A DNA stretch of 64,000 bases from Thalassobaculum sp. OXR-137 (GCF_034377285.1 NZ_CP139715.1:2960001-3024000); one strand, 5' to 3'. Positions 1-9,303 are shown, numbered from the stretch's first letter. Translations and numbers: made by a program. Notes: generated by a model from the letters alone, not told the origin.

Positions 1-480
1 GGAAACGGCGGCGATGAAGGTGATCGAGAAGATCAGGATCGAGGCCAGCTCGATCGGCCCCAGGCCGATGGCGAAGCGGGCCACCGGCTGGGCCAGCAGG
101 ATCAGCACGACGGTGGCCAGCAGATCGCCGACGACCGAGGCGACCAGCGCGACCACGAGCGCCTTCTGTGCCTTGCCCTGCTTGGTCATCGGGTAGCCGT
201 CGTAGGTGGTGACCACCGCCGACGGTTCGCCCGGCACGTTGAGCAGGATGGCCGAGACGGCCGCTCCGGCGGCCCCGCCCTTGTTGATTCCGATCAGAAA
301 GGAGAGGGCGGCGGCCGGCGGCATGGTGAAGGTGAACGGGATCGCCAGGGCGATCGCCGTCGTCCGGTTCATGCCCGGTAGCGCGCCGACGATATAGCCG
401 ATCAGCACCCCGAAGATGATGTAGCCGATCACGGTCGGCGTAAGGATCTCTCCCGCAGCGATGGCCAGATAGTCGATCAT
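1..480 (-). CDS. tctA: Tripartite tricarboxylate transporter large membrane subunit TctA (5' part, runs off the window)
   Basis: The first 160 codons are in the window; the gene continues past base 1. The start MIDYLAIAAGEILTP, the GALPGMNRTTA segment near residue 32, and the GINKGGAAGAA and NVPGEPSAVVTTYDGYP stretches are typical of the TctA/DUF112 family. TctA is the roughly 500-residue, 12-helix inner-membrane subunit that imports carboxylates using a gradient and a periplasmic TctC binding protein. It starts 7 bases after the tctB stop, so the two form one operon read leftward. No tctC is visible here; it may lie beyond the window edge. The substrate cannot be told from this fragment. Confidence 0.9.
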   Translation of the reverse strand, partial: MIDYLAIAAGEILTPTVIGYIIFGVLIGYIVGALPGMNRTTAIALAIPFTFTMPPAAALSFLIGINKGGAAGAAVSAILLNVPGEPSAVVTTYDGYPMTKQGKAQKALVVALVASVVGDLLATVVLILLAQPVARFAIGLGPIELASILIFSITFIAAVS

Positions 481-487
481 GGTCGCC

Positions 488-937
488 TCAAGGGAGCGGG
501 GCTCGGAGGACGTAGGTCGCGAGCAGATAGACCGCCGCGACCGGCAGCGTGGAGGTCGCCAGGACCCGGATCACGCTGCGCTCGCCCAGGAAAAGCATGA
601 AGGCGGCGATCAGCAGCGGGCCGCCGGCGATCATGCCGAAGAAATCGATGATCACCGCCCCGGACACCACCAGCGCCGCAGAGATGAGGAACATTGCCAG
701 GTTGCGCAGCCGCAGCGGCGCCGGCTGCAGCGCGCCGCCGGCCCGAATCCGGTTCCAGGCCTTCAGCGCCAGCGCCGCCGCAAGCAGCGTCAGGCCGATG
801 GAAAGAAGAGTCGGAAAGAACGTCGGCGGCAGGCCGAAATACATTCCCTCCTCGGTGTCGAGGGGGATGATCACGAAAATCAACAGGAGGCCGACAAGCG
901 CAAGCATCACGCCGCCGACCAGATCAGCCTTCTCCAC
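488..937 (-). CDS. tctB: Tripartite tricarboxylate transporter small membrane subunit TctB
   Basis: This is a 149-residue protein with four hydrophobic segments (about residues 8-25, 38-58, 78-98 and 108-145), the size and pattern of TctB (4-helix small subunit). It begins with GTG (MEKADLVGG), with AGGA about ten bases upstream. It immediately precedes tctA, the usual TctB-TctA order. Its role is the small integral membrane component of a secondary carboxylate importer. Sequence conservation in TctB is low, so the call rests on topology, length and the adjacent tctA. Confidence 0.85.
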   Translation of the reverse strand: MEKADLVGGVMLALVGLLLIFVIIPLDTEEGMYFGLPPTFFPTLLSIGLTLLAAALALKAWNRIRAGGALQPAPLRLRNLAMFLISAALVVSGAVIIDFFGMIAGGPLLIAAFMLFLGERSVIRVLATSTLPVAAVYLLATYVLRAPLP

Positions 938-1192
938 GACTCTGTATTCCTCCCGACCGCCGCTGTTTGTTTTTTATCGCGGCGGATTTGATTTTGGCTG
1001 GTCCCGGTCGCTGCACCGGCTCAGCGTCATAGTAAGAGGCGCATAGGGTATGTCAATCAGCCAATACTACAATCTGAGGAAGTGAAAGTGGCCGGGAACG
1101 GCGAAAAACCGCGATTCCGCGATCGCGGGCGGGGCGCCTTCCGCGTCACCTGCAGCCGTGCGGCAGGCGCCCCGATCCTCCGGCCGGCGGCT

Positions 1193-1609
1193 TCAGTCGG
1201 CGCCGTCGGCGACTTCCTTGCGGTAGGCCTCGATGGTCTCGGCGACCGTCCGCATGCTGTCCAGCGCTGCCGGAAAGCCGCAATAGATGGCGGTCTGCAG
1301 AATCACCTCGACGACCTTCTCCTCGCTGACACCGTTGCGCAGCGCGCCGCGGACATGGGCCCGCAGCTCGTGCGACCGGTTCAGGGCCGTCAGCATGCCG
1401 ATGTTCAGCATGCTGCGCTCCGGCTTCGACAGGGCCGGCCGTTGCCAGATGTCGCCCCAGGCCCACTCGGTCACCATCTTCTGGAGCGTCGCCGTCAGGT
1501 CGGTGACGCCCGCCAGGGAGCGGTCCACATGCGCGTCGCCCAGCACTTCGCGGCGCATCGCTACGCCCTTCTCGAACAGTTCGGTCTGAAATTCCGGCCT
1601 CGCGCTCAT
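1193..1609 (-). CDS. Carboxymuconolactone decarboxylase family protein (PcaC-like)
   Basis: The protein has 138 residues from the ATG at 1609, which is preceded by an AGAGGAG ribosome site; longer in-frame starts add only unlike sequence. The core LNRSHELRAHVRGALRNG followed by GVSEEKVVEVILQTAIYCG and PAALDSMR matches gamma-carboxymuconolactone decarboxylase (PcaC) of the protocatechuate branch of the beta-ketoadipate pathway. That enzyme decarboxylates 4-carboxymuconolactone to the enol-lactone. No other pca genes are nearby, so it may serve a related ring-cleavage route or be an AhpD-like oxidoreductase relative. It diverges from the GntR-type regulator at 1908, a likely controller. Confidence 0.8.
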   Translation of the reverse strand: MSARPEFQTELFEKGVAMRREVLGDAHVDRSLAGVTDLTATLQKMVTEWAWGDIWQRPALSKPERSMLNIGMLTALNRSHELRAHVRGALRNGVSEEKVVEVILQTAIYCGFPAALDSMRTVAETIEAYRKEVADGAD

Positions 1610-1697
1610 CGGGGCTCCTCTCGTCGGGTGGGGATCGCGGCCAGTCTCGGCCGGTTGTGGTGAACAGCTAGACTGGACATTTGGAGCGGTCAACATA

Positions 1698-1809
1698 TTG
1701 TATGACGAGAGTATTGTCGAACGATGGCCGCCGATTGACCAGCGGATCGGCGCCGCGGGCTGCGTCCCGCTGGTCCGTATTTCCGTCGTATTGTATGATC
1801 TCGAACGAT
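1698..1809. promoter_or_regulatory. Duplicated TTGTATGA / TCGAACGAT motif in the divergent promoter region
   Basis: Between the PcaC-like gene and the GntR gene the pair TTGTATGA ... TCGAACGAT occurs twice: at 1698-1705 with 1717-1725, and at 1791-1798 with 1801-1809. Spacing inside the pair differs (11 and 2 bases). FCD-subfamily GntR proteins often bind TTGTATACAA-like palindromes, so the TTGTATGA elements are candidate half-sites. Binding is an inference. Confidence 0.4.
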
Positions 1810-1907
1810 TGGCCCGGTGCTCAAAACCGGGCGACATCTGCACGATGGGTCCGCAGCGGCTTATGTCGGCGGACTTCTAGAAGAGGCAATGAACGGCAGA
1901 TGCCAAA

Positions 1908-2594
1908 ATGACCGATTCCGATGCCGCGTTCCGCGTCGAAAAGATTGCGGCCCCCCTGCGCTACAGCGTGACCGAAAGCATCCGCAGCGCGATCTCCGCC
2001 GGGCGATTCAAGGCCGGCGACCGTCTCCCCGAGCGCGAGCTGTGCGAACTGACCGGCGTCAGCCGCACGCTGGTCCGCGAGGCCATGCGGCAGCTCGAGT
2101 CCGAGGGCGTCATCACGGTGGAGCCGCATCGCGGCCCGTTCGTCGCCCGGCTCTCCCGCACCCAGGCGGAAGGGGTCTATCAGGTGCGGATCGAGCTGGA
2201 GGGGCTGGCCTGCCGCCTGTTCGCCGAGAACGCCACCGAGGCCCAGCGCCAGGCGCTCAAGGACGCCTTCAAGGATCTGCAGGCGGCGGCCCGCCGCTCC
2301 GATCCGCAGAACCGCCTGCGCGCGAAGAACCAGTTCTATGCCTGCCTGCTCGAAGGCGCGCAGAACGAGGCGCTGGGGAGTTGCCTGCACATCCTGAATT
2401 CCCGCGTCAGTCTGCTGCGCGCGACCTCGATGACCGCGCCCGGTCGGATCAAGAAGAGCATCGCCGAGCTGTCGTCCCTGATGGAGGCCCTGATGGCCCG
2501 CGACGGCACCCGCGCCTGCGAGCTCGGCCAGCATCATGTCCGCATGGCTGCCGAGGCGGCCTTGAAACTCCTCTCCACGGACGAGGCCGGCTGA
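1908..2594 (+). CDS. GntR-family transcriptional regulator, FCD subfamily
   Basis: The protein has 228 residues. A winged helix-turn-helix spans about residues 14-82 (LPERELCELTGVSRTLVREA and RQLESEGVITVEPHRG), followed by an all-helical FCD effector domain at about 88-220. FCD proteins usually repress catabolic genes until a carboxylate ligand binds at a metal site. Here the usual D-x-x-F-H ligand motif reads NQFY (141-144) and the second histidine position is a leucine near 190; only HH at 209-210 remains. The ligand pocket may therefore be metal-free. It diverges from the PcaC-like gene and precedes the metallo-hydrolase gene, both plausible targets along with tctBA. Confidence 0.88.
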   Translation: MTDSDAAFRVEKIAAPLRYSVTESIRSAISAGRFKAGDRLPERELCELTGVSRTLVREAMRQLESEGVITVEPHRGPFVARLSRTQAEGVYQVRIELEGLACRLFAENATEAQRQALKDAFKDLQAAARRSDPQNRLRAKNQFYACLLEGAQNEALGSCLHILNSRVSLLRATSMTAPGRIKKSIAELSSLMEALMARDGTRACELGQHHVRMAAEAALKLLSTDEAG

Positions 2595-2660
2595 CGGTTA
2601 CGGCCCTCCCTCCTCCCCGATAGCGGCGCATCCCGACGCAAAGTCCGAAAAGGTCACCCC

Positions 2661-3476
2661 ATGCCCAACGACGCCCTCCCGGAATACGACCTCTTCGCCA
2701 TCCGCTATGCCACAAGGGATGCCCAACGGCGCGACCACTTCATCGGCGGCGATCCCCATGACGGGCCGATGCCGATCGACTATTACATGTGGGTCGCCAT
2801 CGCCGACGGCACCGCCATCGTCATCGATACCGGTTTCAAGGAAGAGGTGGCGCGCCAGCGCAAGCGCACCTTCCTGCGCTGCCCGGTGGAAACGCTGGGA
2901 CAGCTCGGCGTGGACCCGGCGCGCGTCTCCGACGTCGTGCTGACTCACCTGCATTACGACCATGTCGGCAATTTCGATCTGTTCCCGAACGCCTCGTTCC
3001 ATCTTCAGGAAACGGAGATGCACTACGCGACGGGGAAGTACATGCGCTATCCGCGCCTCGCCCATTCCTTCGAGGTCGAGGATGTCTGCGGCATCGTCCG
3101 GCTCAACTTCGCCCGCCGGGTGGCGTTCTACGACGGCGACGCCACCATCGCGCCGGGCATCCGGGTGCACCGCGCGGGCGGGCATTCGGCCGGACTGCAG
3201 TTCGTCAGCGTCAATACCCGGCGCGGCTGGGTCGTGCTGGCCTCGGACGTGACCCATTTCTACGAAAACATGGAGACCGAGCGGCCCTTCGTGACCTCCT
3301 TCCATATTGGCGAGATGCTCGAAGGGTTCGGGCTGCTGCGATCGGTCGCCCCGACCCCGGACCACATCGTTCCGGGTCACGATCCTCTGGTGATGACGCG
3401 CTATCCGGCTGCCAGTCCCGCCCTGGACGGCATCGCGGTGCGCCTCGACGCTTCGCCGGTAACGCAGACGTTCTGA
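2661..3476 (+). CDS. Metallo-beta-lactamase-fold hydrolase, N-acyl homoserine lactonase-like
   Basis: This is a 271-residue cytosolic protein with the zinc motif HLHYDH at residues 96-101, a later GGHSAG histidine, the SDVTHFYENM aspartate and the C-terminal VPGHDP histidine. Together these form the two-zinc site of the lactonase branch of the metallo-beta-lactamase fold. Length and the early DTGFK segment fit AHL-lactonase-like hydrolases, which open lactone rings or hydrolyse esters. It lies 66 bases after the GntR gene on the same strand and is probably co-transcribed. With the neighbouring lactone-decarboxylase-like gene, a catabolic lactone substrate is as likely as a quorum-sensing signal. 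Confidence 0.8.
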   Translation: MPNDALPEYDLFAIRYATRDAQRRDHFIGGDPHDGPMPIDYYMWVAIADGTAIVIDTGFKEEVARQRKRTFLRCPVETLGQLGVDPARVSDVVLTHLHYDHVGNFDLFPNASFHLQETEMHYATGKYMRYPRLAHSFEVEDVCGIVRLNFARRVAFYDGDATIAPGIRVHRAGGHSAGLQFVSVNTRRGWVVLASDVTHFYENMETERPFVTSFHIGEMLEGFGLLRSVAPTPDHIVPGHDPLVMTRYPAASPALDGIAVRLDASPVTQTF

Positions 3477-3515
3477 ACGCGGCGGGTGAAGCGGCGCCGG
3501 CGTGAAGGGCCGGGC

Positions 3516-4769
3516 TTACGCGATTGCCCCCCACCAGCGGCGCGTCAGCAGGATCGCCAGAAGGCCCTGCGCGGCGAGCGCCACGGTCGCCGCCTGCGCC
3601 CCGAGGACCTCGGCGAGGAAGCCGAGATAGAAGAAGCCGACCGGTCCGATCCCGATGCAGACGGACAGCAGGCCGAGCAGGCGGGCGCGCATCTCCACCG
3701 GGGCGTGGAGGTAGACGAGGGTGGCCTGCATGACGCTGAACCCGGCGCCGCCGATGCCGACCAGCAGCAGCGCCCCGCCGGCCAGCGCTACCGACGGGAT
3801 CGTGGCGAACGCGATCAGGGTGGCCATGAAGAGGGCGATACCGCCGACATAGATCCGTCTGTACCAATGCGGGCGGGAGAGCGCGGCGATCGTCAGGGCA
3901 CCGAGGAAGGCACCGACACCGTCGATCCCTGCCAACAGTCCGACGCCCTCCGGCCCCAGGTTCAGGTGGTCCTTGCCGAGCACCGGGATCATGCTGAGGC
4001 CAGGCCAGCCGAAGACGTTGTAGATCACGGTCATCATCAGCACGCCGGTCATCCGGCGATCGCCGCGCACCCAGGCGAAACCTTCCCGGACCCGCTGCAG
4101 CACCGGTGCGGTGTCCGTGACGCCGGTCCGGCTCCGGATGCGGATGCGCAGGGCGGCCACCAGCGCAACCGCGTACAGCGCGGCCCCCAGCCAGAACACC
4201 CCGGCGATCCCGGCGGTCGCCAGGATCAGCCCGCCCACGGTCGGGCCCAGCATGCGGCTGGCATTGTTGGTGCCGACGTCGAGCGACATCGCCGGGCCCA
4301 TCCGCTCGGGGCCGACCGTGTCGCCGATCATCATGCGCCGCACCGGATTGTCCGTCGCCCAGCCCAGCCCGTTCACGAAACTGGCGACGGCCAGGTGCCA
4401 GACCTCCAGCATGCCGAGCGAGCCGAGGACCGCGATGGCAAGGGAACTCGCCATCATGGTCAGGACCACGAAGATCAATGCGCTGCGCCGTTCGAGCCGC
4501 TCGGCGACGGCGCCAAGGACGGCACCGAACAGTCCCATCGGCAGCAGCCGCAGCATGGTCAGCATGACGACCAGGAACGCTGATTCGGTCGCCTGATAGG
4601 CGAACACTCCGACGGCCAGCAGTTCCAGCCAGCGGACGACGAACACCATCAGTCCGACCAGCCACAGGCGCCGATAGTCGGGCACTGCCAGCAGCCAACC
4701 GCGCCGGTCCCCCGCGGACTGACCCAAATCGATCTCCTCCACCGCGTTTCTTATCGTTGTTTCAGTCAT
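3516..4769 (-). CDS. Major facilitator superfamily transporter
   Basis: This 417-residue protein has about 12 predicted transmembrane helices. The N-terminal half includes LRLLPMGLFGAVLGAVAERL and a cytoplasmic loop ERLERRSALI, and the central loop carries RIRIRSRTG. The overall pattern resembles the EntS/DHA3-like group of drug or metabolite exporters. It converges on the metallo-hydrolase gene with 39 bases between stops and diverges from the response-regulator gene at 4986. Substrate unknown; export is inferred from family resemblance only. Confidence 0.75.
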   Translation of the reverse strand: MTETTIRNAVEEIDLGQSAGDRRGWLLAVPDYRRLWLVGLMVFVVRWLELLAVGVFAYQATESAFLVVMLTMLRLLPMGLFGAVLGAVAERLERRSALIFVVLTMMASSLAIAVLGSLGMLEVWHLAVASFVNGLGWATDNPVRRMMIGDTVGPERMGPAMSLDVGTNNASRMLGPTVGGLILATAGIAGVFWLGAALYAVALVAALRIRIRSRTGVTDTAPVLQRVREGFAWVRGDRRMTGVLMMTVIYNVFGWPGLSMIPVLGKDHLNLGPEGVGLLAGIDGVGAFLGALTIAALSRPHWYRRIYVGGIALFMATLIAFATIPSVALAGGALLLVGIGGAGFSVMQATLVYLHAPVEMRARLLGLLSVCIGIGPVGFFYLGFLAEVLGAQAATVALAAQGLLAILLTRRWWGAIA

Positions 4770-4985
4770 CCCGGGCGAATGCCGGTCTAGGCAGGGGCGA
4801 GCATAGCCTACGCCCCGGATGTCGGCACCTGCGGTCTCGGCGCAGAGGCCGCCATCGTCGGGCCAGGGCCGGGCGGTCGAGCCGCAACAAATTGTTAAGG
4901 ATATTTATTTTAATTTAATTCCGATACGCCATCTAACGGCGGCAATCGCTGGTGGCTCAAGGTTCTTAAGGACGGCGCGGAATCG

Positions 4986-5723
4986 ATGCCCTCAAATATT
5001 CTAGTCGTAGAAGATGATCCGGATATCGGCAGGCTGATCGCCAGAATATTGGGCGAGGCCGGCTTCGGCGTGACCGTCTCGACGACGGGCGCTGGCGCGG
5101 AAGAACATGCGCGAAAGAGCCGTCCGGATATCGCCATCGTCGATCTGATGCTGCCGGATACCGATGGCCTCTCCCTCGTGCGCGACTTCAAGGCGCGACA
5201 CGCTTGCGGGATCATCATCGTCAGCGGTAGGGGGGAACCTGTCGAGCGGATCGTCGGCCTGGAGATCGGTGCCGACGACTACGTCACCAAACCGTTCGAG
5301 CCCCGCGAACTGGTCGCCCGGGTCCGCAGCGTTCTGCGCCGGACGATGGCGCCGCAGCAGCAGGCGGTCGGGACCGCTCCGACGACTTGCGCGAGCGAGG
5401 CCGCGGCGGTCTATGAGTTTCAGGGATGGAAGCTGGACACCGGCTCGAGGACGCTATGCGACGAGGGCGGCACGGACGTGCCGCTGACCACCGGCGAATT
5501 TCAGATGCTCGTAGTGCTGCTGGAGCGCGCCGGCCGGGTCCTGAGCCGGGACCAGCTGCTCGACCTCACCCATGGCAGCCAGACTCCAGCCTTCGACCGC
5601 AGCGTCGACGTGCAGATCGGCCGGATCCGAACCAAGATCGAATCCGACCGGGGACAACCGCAGATCATCAAGACGGTCCGCAACGGCGGTTATATGCTGG
5701 CGGTTCCGGTACGCCGGCACTGA
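4986..5723 (+). CDS. OmpR/PhoB-family response regulator
   Basis: The protein has 245 residues. The receiver domain (about 4-118) shows acidic residues ED/DP at 9-12, phospho-acceptor D53 in VDLMLPDTDG, and K102 in DDYVTKPF. A winged-helix output domain follows at about 140-240 (LTTGEFQMLVVLLERAGRVL, DVQIGRIRTKIE, TVRNGGYM). It is a DNA-binding output regulator of a two-component pair. The membrane kinase read toward it (5746-7935) ends 22 bases away tail-to-tail and is the natural partner candidate, although such pairs are normally co-directional. The upstream 200 bases include an AT-rich stretch (about 4888-4925), probably the promoter. Confidence 0.92.
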   Translation: MPSNILVVEDDPDIGRLIARILGEAGFGVTVSTTGAGAEEHARKSRPDIAIVDLMLPDTDGLSLVRDFKARHACGIIIVSGRGEPVERIVGLEIGADDYVTKPFEPRELVARVRSVLRRTMAPQQQAVGTAPTTCASEAAAVYEFQGWKLDTGSRTLCDEGGTDVPLTTGEFQMLVVLLERAGRVLSRDQLLDLTHGSQTPAFDRSVDVQIGRIRTKIESDRGQPQIIKTVRNGGYMLAVPVRRH

Positions 5724-5724
5724 C

Positions 5725-5742
5725 TGGAGCGACGTCGCTCCA
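5725..5742. terminator. Perfect 18-base palindrome between convergent stops
   Basis: TGGAGCGAC followed directly by GTCGCTCCA is a perfect palindrome in the 22-base gap between the response regulator and the kinase. It could form a short stem on either transcript and serve as a bidirectional terminator. There is no T-tract, so it is only a candidate. Confidence 0.4.
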
Positions 5743-5745
5743 CGC

Positions 5746-7935
5746 TCAACGGTATCGCGACGACCTGGCTCCCCCTACAAGCTCTCCGGTCGCCGGCTGC
5801 GGCACCGCGACGACCTGGGCAGGGCGCTCCGCGGCGATCTCCACGGACGGGAAAGTGAGGGTAGCGACGGTCCCGCCGGACAGGGGGCATTCGATCCGAA
5901 GGTTGCCGTTCATCTGTTCGGCCAGGGTTTTGACAATGGCGAGCCCCAGTCCCGTCCCGCCGGTGCAGTCCGCCCGATCCCGCCCGCTGGCGAGGAACGG
6001 TTCTCCGATCCGGGAGATCATGTCCGAGGGAATGCCGGGCCCCCGGTCGGCGACACTGACGGAAACCGATTCGCCGTCGCACTTGGCGGCAACCGTGATC
6101 GAGGCGCCGACCGGCGAGAATTTGATGGCGTTCGACAGCAGATTGAGAATGCACTGACGCATTGCCCGCTCGTCGATCCAGGCGATGCCGCGGGACGGGG
6201 CCGGCCGGACGAGATTCTGCTGTCGGGCCGCCGCCAGCACCGATGCTGACGCCAGGACTGAGTCGATCACCGTGTCGATTTCGACGGCGCTCGGGCTGAT
6301 CGGATAGGCGCCGTGCTCGATCCTGGCCATGTCCAAGACGTCGTTGATCAGATCGAGCAGGTGCAATCCGCTGGTATGAATGTCTTCCGCATAATCGATG
6401 TATTTCTGGACGTCGCCGGCGTCGAGCATCTTGCGGCGCATGATGTCCGAGAAGCCGATCACGGCATTCAATGGCGTCCGCAGTTCATGGCTCATGTTCG
6501 CCAAGAACCGGGACTTGGCGTTGTTCGCCGCATGAGCGATCCGCAGTTGCTCCCCGAGTTCCTTGGTCACCTTTTCAAGGGACCGGTTCACCGCCACGAA
6601 CTCCGACATGTCGCGGGCGATCGCAGCGACGGACGGGCTTCCGTCCTCGACGAACTGGGCCAGGGTCACATGGGCGGGGAAGGTTGTCCCGTCGCGTCTC
6701 AGCGCGTCGACGATCCGCATGCCGGTCATCGGGCCTGGCCGGTCGACGGATTCCGAGAGGTAGCCGGCGGCAAGGCTCTCGTGTCGGTGGCGCAGGTTCT
6801 CCGGCAGCAGCATCGCCAGAGGTTTGCCGATGATCTCCGCTGCGGGCCAGCCGAACAGGCGCTCGGCGGCGTCGTTGAAGGTTCTGATACGTTGCCGCGC
6901 ATCGAGCGTGATGATGGCGTCCGGCGCGGAGTGCAGGACGACCTCGAGCCGGTCGCGGGCGGTGGCGATCTCGTGCTGGAACGCGACCCGTTCGGTGATG
7001 TCCTCGAGGATCCAGACAAAATGGGTGAGCTGCCCGTCCGGGTCGTGGACCGGAGACCGGATCAGCGTGCACCAGAGATCGGTATCGCCCGTACGGCGGA
7101 TGTGCAAGGTCTGGATCGGGCCGTTCGGCTCGAGCACCTCGACGCTGTTCCCCGCACGAATGTCCGTGAAGGGCCGGGCCGTGGTGGGATCCAGGGGCGT
7201 GCCAAGCAGATCCTCGGCGCGTCGGCCTGTCAGTTCCTCGTACTTCCGGTTCACATAGACTGCGGATGCTTCGTCTGACGCCTCGGAAATTGCGACACCG
7301 ACGCTCGCGCAGTCGAGGGCATGGCTCTTGATCTGCAACTCGATCTCGTGGTGTTTGTTCCGGAACAGTTCTTCGGTCGCCAGGCCGACCACCAGGATCC
7401 CCGCGAGATTGCCGCCCAGGAACACCGGCCAGGTGGCCTCCAGGATCGCGATCCCTTCGTGCAGGGAATGGCCGACGAAGAATGCCGGCACCACGGCCGC
7501 GGACGCGGCCAGGCCCAGCAGCGTGAACCGGCCGGGGCCGAGCGCGTGCACGCCGCTTCGGATCAGGTAGACGCGGGCGACACAGCCGATGGCGGCGAAC
7601 ACGGCCAGTCCGATCAGGCCGCCGGTCGCGGCCGACCCGCCGACATGGATCCTGGCGGCTCCGCCGATCAGGGCTGCGACGATGGCGCCCAGCGGTCCGG
7701 CGAAGAGTCCGGCGGCCATCATCGGCCCGGCCCGGGTGTCGAAGGTCGATCCGTCCAGGACATAGATCGGGGAGAGGATCACCAGGACCGCGATGAGACC
7801 CATCGCGCCACCGATCAGGAGACTCCGGGCCGGCCGGCCGAGCCTGGCGTTGAGGCGCCAGGAGATCGCGAAGATCAGGGCAGCGGCGGCGCAGAGAAGA
7901 CCGATATTGGAAATGAAGGGGATCAGCACGTCCAT
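5746..7935 (-). CDS. Membrane sensor histidine kinase with LytS-type 5TM sensor and two PAS domains
   Basis: The 729-residue protein starts with a hydrophobic sensor (residues 1-188) of the 5TMR-LYT type, marked by FDTRAGPMMAAGLFAGPLGA. It is followed by PAS domains (about 205-320 and 328-445), a HisKA domain with the phospho-acceptor H483 in MSHELRTPLN, and an ATPase domain ([28 protein letters not shown]). It should sense a small or membrane-proximal signal and phosphorylate a response regulator. The best partner by position is the OmpR-type protein encoded tail-to-tail next to it. A hairpin (7960-7985) separates it from the upstream chemoreceptor gene. The sensor region resembles that of the kinase at 24248-26788. 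Confidence 0.9.
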   Translation of the reverse strand: MDVLIPFISNIGLLCAAAALIFAISWRLNARLGRPARSLLIGGAMGLIAVLVILSPIYVLDGSTFDTRAGPMMAAGLFAGPLGAIVAALIGGAARIHVGGSAATGGLIGLAVFAAIGCVARVYLIRSGVHALGPGRFTLLGLAASAAVVPAFFVGHSLHEGIAILEATWPVFLGGNLAGILVVGLATEELFRNKHHEIELQIKSHALDCASVGVAISEASDEASAVYVNRKYEELTGRRAEDLLGTPLDPTTARPFTDIRAGNSVEVLEPNGPIQTLHIRRTGDTDLWCTLIRSPVHDPDGQLTHFVWILEDITERVAFQHEIATARDRLEVVLHSAPDAIITLDARQRIRTFNDAAERLFGWPAAEIIGKPLAMLLPENLRHRHESLAAGYLSESVDRPGPMTGMRIVDALRRDGTTFPAHVTLAQFVEDGSPSVAAIARDMSEFVAVNRSLEKVTKELGEQLRIAHAANNAKSRFLANMSHELRTPLNAVIGFSDIMRRKMLDAGDVQKYIDYAEDIHTSGLHLLDLINDVLDMARIEHGAYPISPSAVEIDTVIDSVLASASVLAAARQQNLVRPAPSRGIAWIDERAMRQCILNLLSNAIKFSPVGASITVAAKCDGESVSVSVADRGPGIPSDMISRIGEPFLASGRDRADCTGGTGLGLAIVKTLAEQMNGNLRIECPLSGGTVATLTFPSVEIAAERPAQVVAVPQPATGELVGGARSSRYR

Positions 7936-7959
7936 CTCCTTTCAAGAGTCGGTCTGTGG

Positions 7960-7985
7960 GGGAGGGACCGGGGGCGGTCCCTCCC
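7960..7985 (-). terminator. 11-bp perfect stem between chemoreceptor and kinase genes
   Basis: GGGAGGGACCG and CGGTCCCTCCC flank a 4-base loop in the 57-base gap after the chemoreceptor stop. The stem is strong but has no T-run, so it may slow polymerase, protect the upstream mRNA or act as a Rho-assisted terminator. Confidence 0.45.
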
Positions 7986-7992
7986 GATGGCC

Positions 7993-9303
7993 TTATGCGG
8001 CGCGCGCGTTCTCCAGGTAGCGGCCGACTTCCGCGCGGAGCAGTTCGGCCTGGGCGGCCAGTTCACCCGATGCCGAATGCACATTGCCGGCCGCGGTCGT
8101 CGTCTCGCTCGCGGACTGGGTGACGAGGGCGGTGTTGCGCGCAACCTCCGCAGTGCCCTGAGAAGCCTCTTGGACGTTCTTGGAGATCTCGTCGGTGGCG
8201 GCCGACTGCTCCTCGACCGCGGAAGCGACGCCGGCCGACATGCTGGACACCTCGCTGATCGCGCCGACGATCACGCCGATCGCGTCCACGGCCTGGTCGG
8301 TGGCGCTGCGGATGCCGAGAACCTGGTCCTGGATCCGGCCGATGGCCTGACCGGTCTGAGTCGCCAAGCCCTTGACCTCGGCTGCGACCACGGCGAACCC
8401 CTTGCCGGCTTCACCGGCCCGGGCCGCCTCGATGGTGGCGTTGAGCGCCAGCAGGTTGGTCTGCTCCGCGATGTCGGAGATCAGGGTGACGACGCTGCCG
8501 ATCTCGTCGGCGGCCTGGCTGAGCGCCCGAACGAGGTCGTTGGCCGTCTCAGCCTTCTGGCTCGCCTCGGTGGTCTTTGTGCTGGCGGAGGCTACTTGGC
8601 GGGAGATCTCGGCGATCGAGGCACTGAGTTCCTCCGCCGCCGACGCCACGGTCTGCACGTTGGCCGATGCCTGCTCGGTTGCCGCGGCAGCCGTTGTGGT
8701 CTGACTGCGGGTCGAGTCCGCCAGACTGGAGAGACTGGACGCAGTCGCCTGAAGCTCCGTCGAGGCCGAAGCGACGATCTCGACCGCCCCGCGGACCTTG
8801 TCCTCAAACGCGTCGGTCATGGTCCGGAAGTGCTCGACTTTGGCCTTCATGCCTTCGGTAGCGGCGTTGATCCGGGTCGAGCTGTTGAGATAGTGACCCT
8901 TCAGACCTTCGGGACGGATGGTGCGGTAGTAGCGTCCCTTGGAGACGGCTTCCATCGCCGCCCCGGCCTCGCGGACGAAGGCGTCGGTGACGTCGACCAT
9001 GTGGTTGACCGAATGCAGCATGCGGCCGAATTCGCCGGCTTCGGTGATGCGGAACAGCCGCTGCTCGAAATCGCCGGCGGCGACCGCCTCGCAGACCTTC
9101 CGCGTGTCGGTGATGGAGCGGAAGGAACGCCTGGCGCAGATCACGGCCAGCACCGCCGCACCGGCGGCGCCCGCACCGGCCAGGGTGGTCACGATCGACT
9201 GGCCGGGGAGGGGAATCCAGGGCATGGCCGCTGCGACCGCACCGAGCGCCGCACTGGTCGTGGCCAGCGCAATCGACTTAGAGAGTGAGCACGTATTCAT
9301 CAT
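7993..9303 (-). CDS. Methyl-accepting chemotaxis protein (Aer-like partner, short membrane N-terminus)
   Basis: The protein has 436 residues. Two hydrophobic segments (about 10-30 and 38-57) come without an intervening periplasmic domain, then a HAMP-like region, then the MCP signalling helices. These include the conserved hairpin [19 protein letters not shown] and [16 protein letters not shown] receptor with no extracellular sensor must take its input from inside the cell. The preceding gene encodes a PAS domain, and its last 26 bases (9278-9303) overlap this start. The pair therefore looks like an Aer aerotaxis receptor (PAS plus membrane anchor plus MCP) split into two coupled genes. Confidence 0.9.
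   Translation of the reverse strand: MMNTCSLSKSIALATTSAALGAVAAAMPWIPLPGQSIVTTLAGAGAAGAAVLAVICARRSFRSITDTRKVCEAVAAGDFEQRLFRITEAGEFGRMLHSVNHMVDVTDAFVREAGAAMEAVSKGRYYRTIRPEGLKGHYLNSSTRINAATEGMKAKVEHFRTMTDAFEDKVRGAVEIVASASTELQATASSLSSLADSTRSQTTTAAAATEQASANVQTVASAAEELSASIAEISRQVASASTKTTEASQKAETANDLVRALSQAADEIGSVVTLISDIAEQTNLLALNATIEAARAGEAGKGFAVVAAEVKGLATQTGQAIGRIQDQVLGIRSATDQAVDAIGVIVGAISEVSSMSAGVASAVEEQSAATDEISKNVQEASQGTAEVARNTALVTQSASETTTAAGNVHSASGELAAQAELLRAEVGRYLENARAA

Noticed and set aside
7321-9288. 655-codon open frame on the plus strand
   Set aside because: It lies antisense to the chemoreceptor and kinase genes and has the Arg/Gly/Asp-rich composition of a GC-rich mirror frame.
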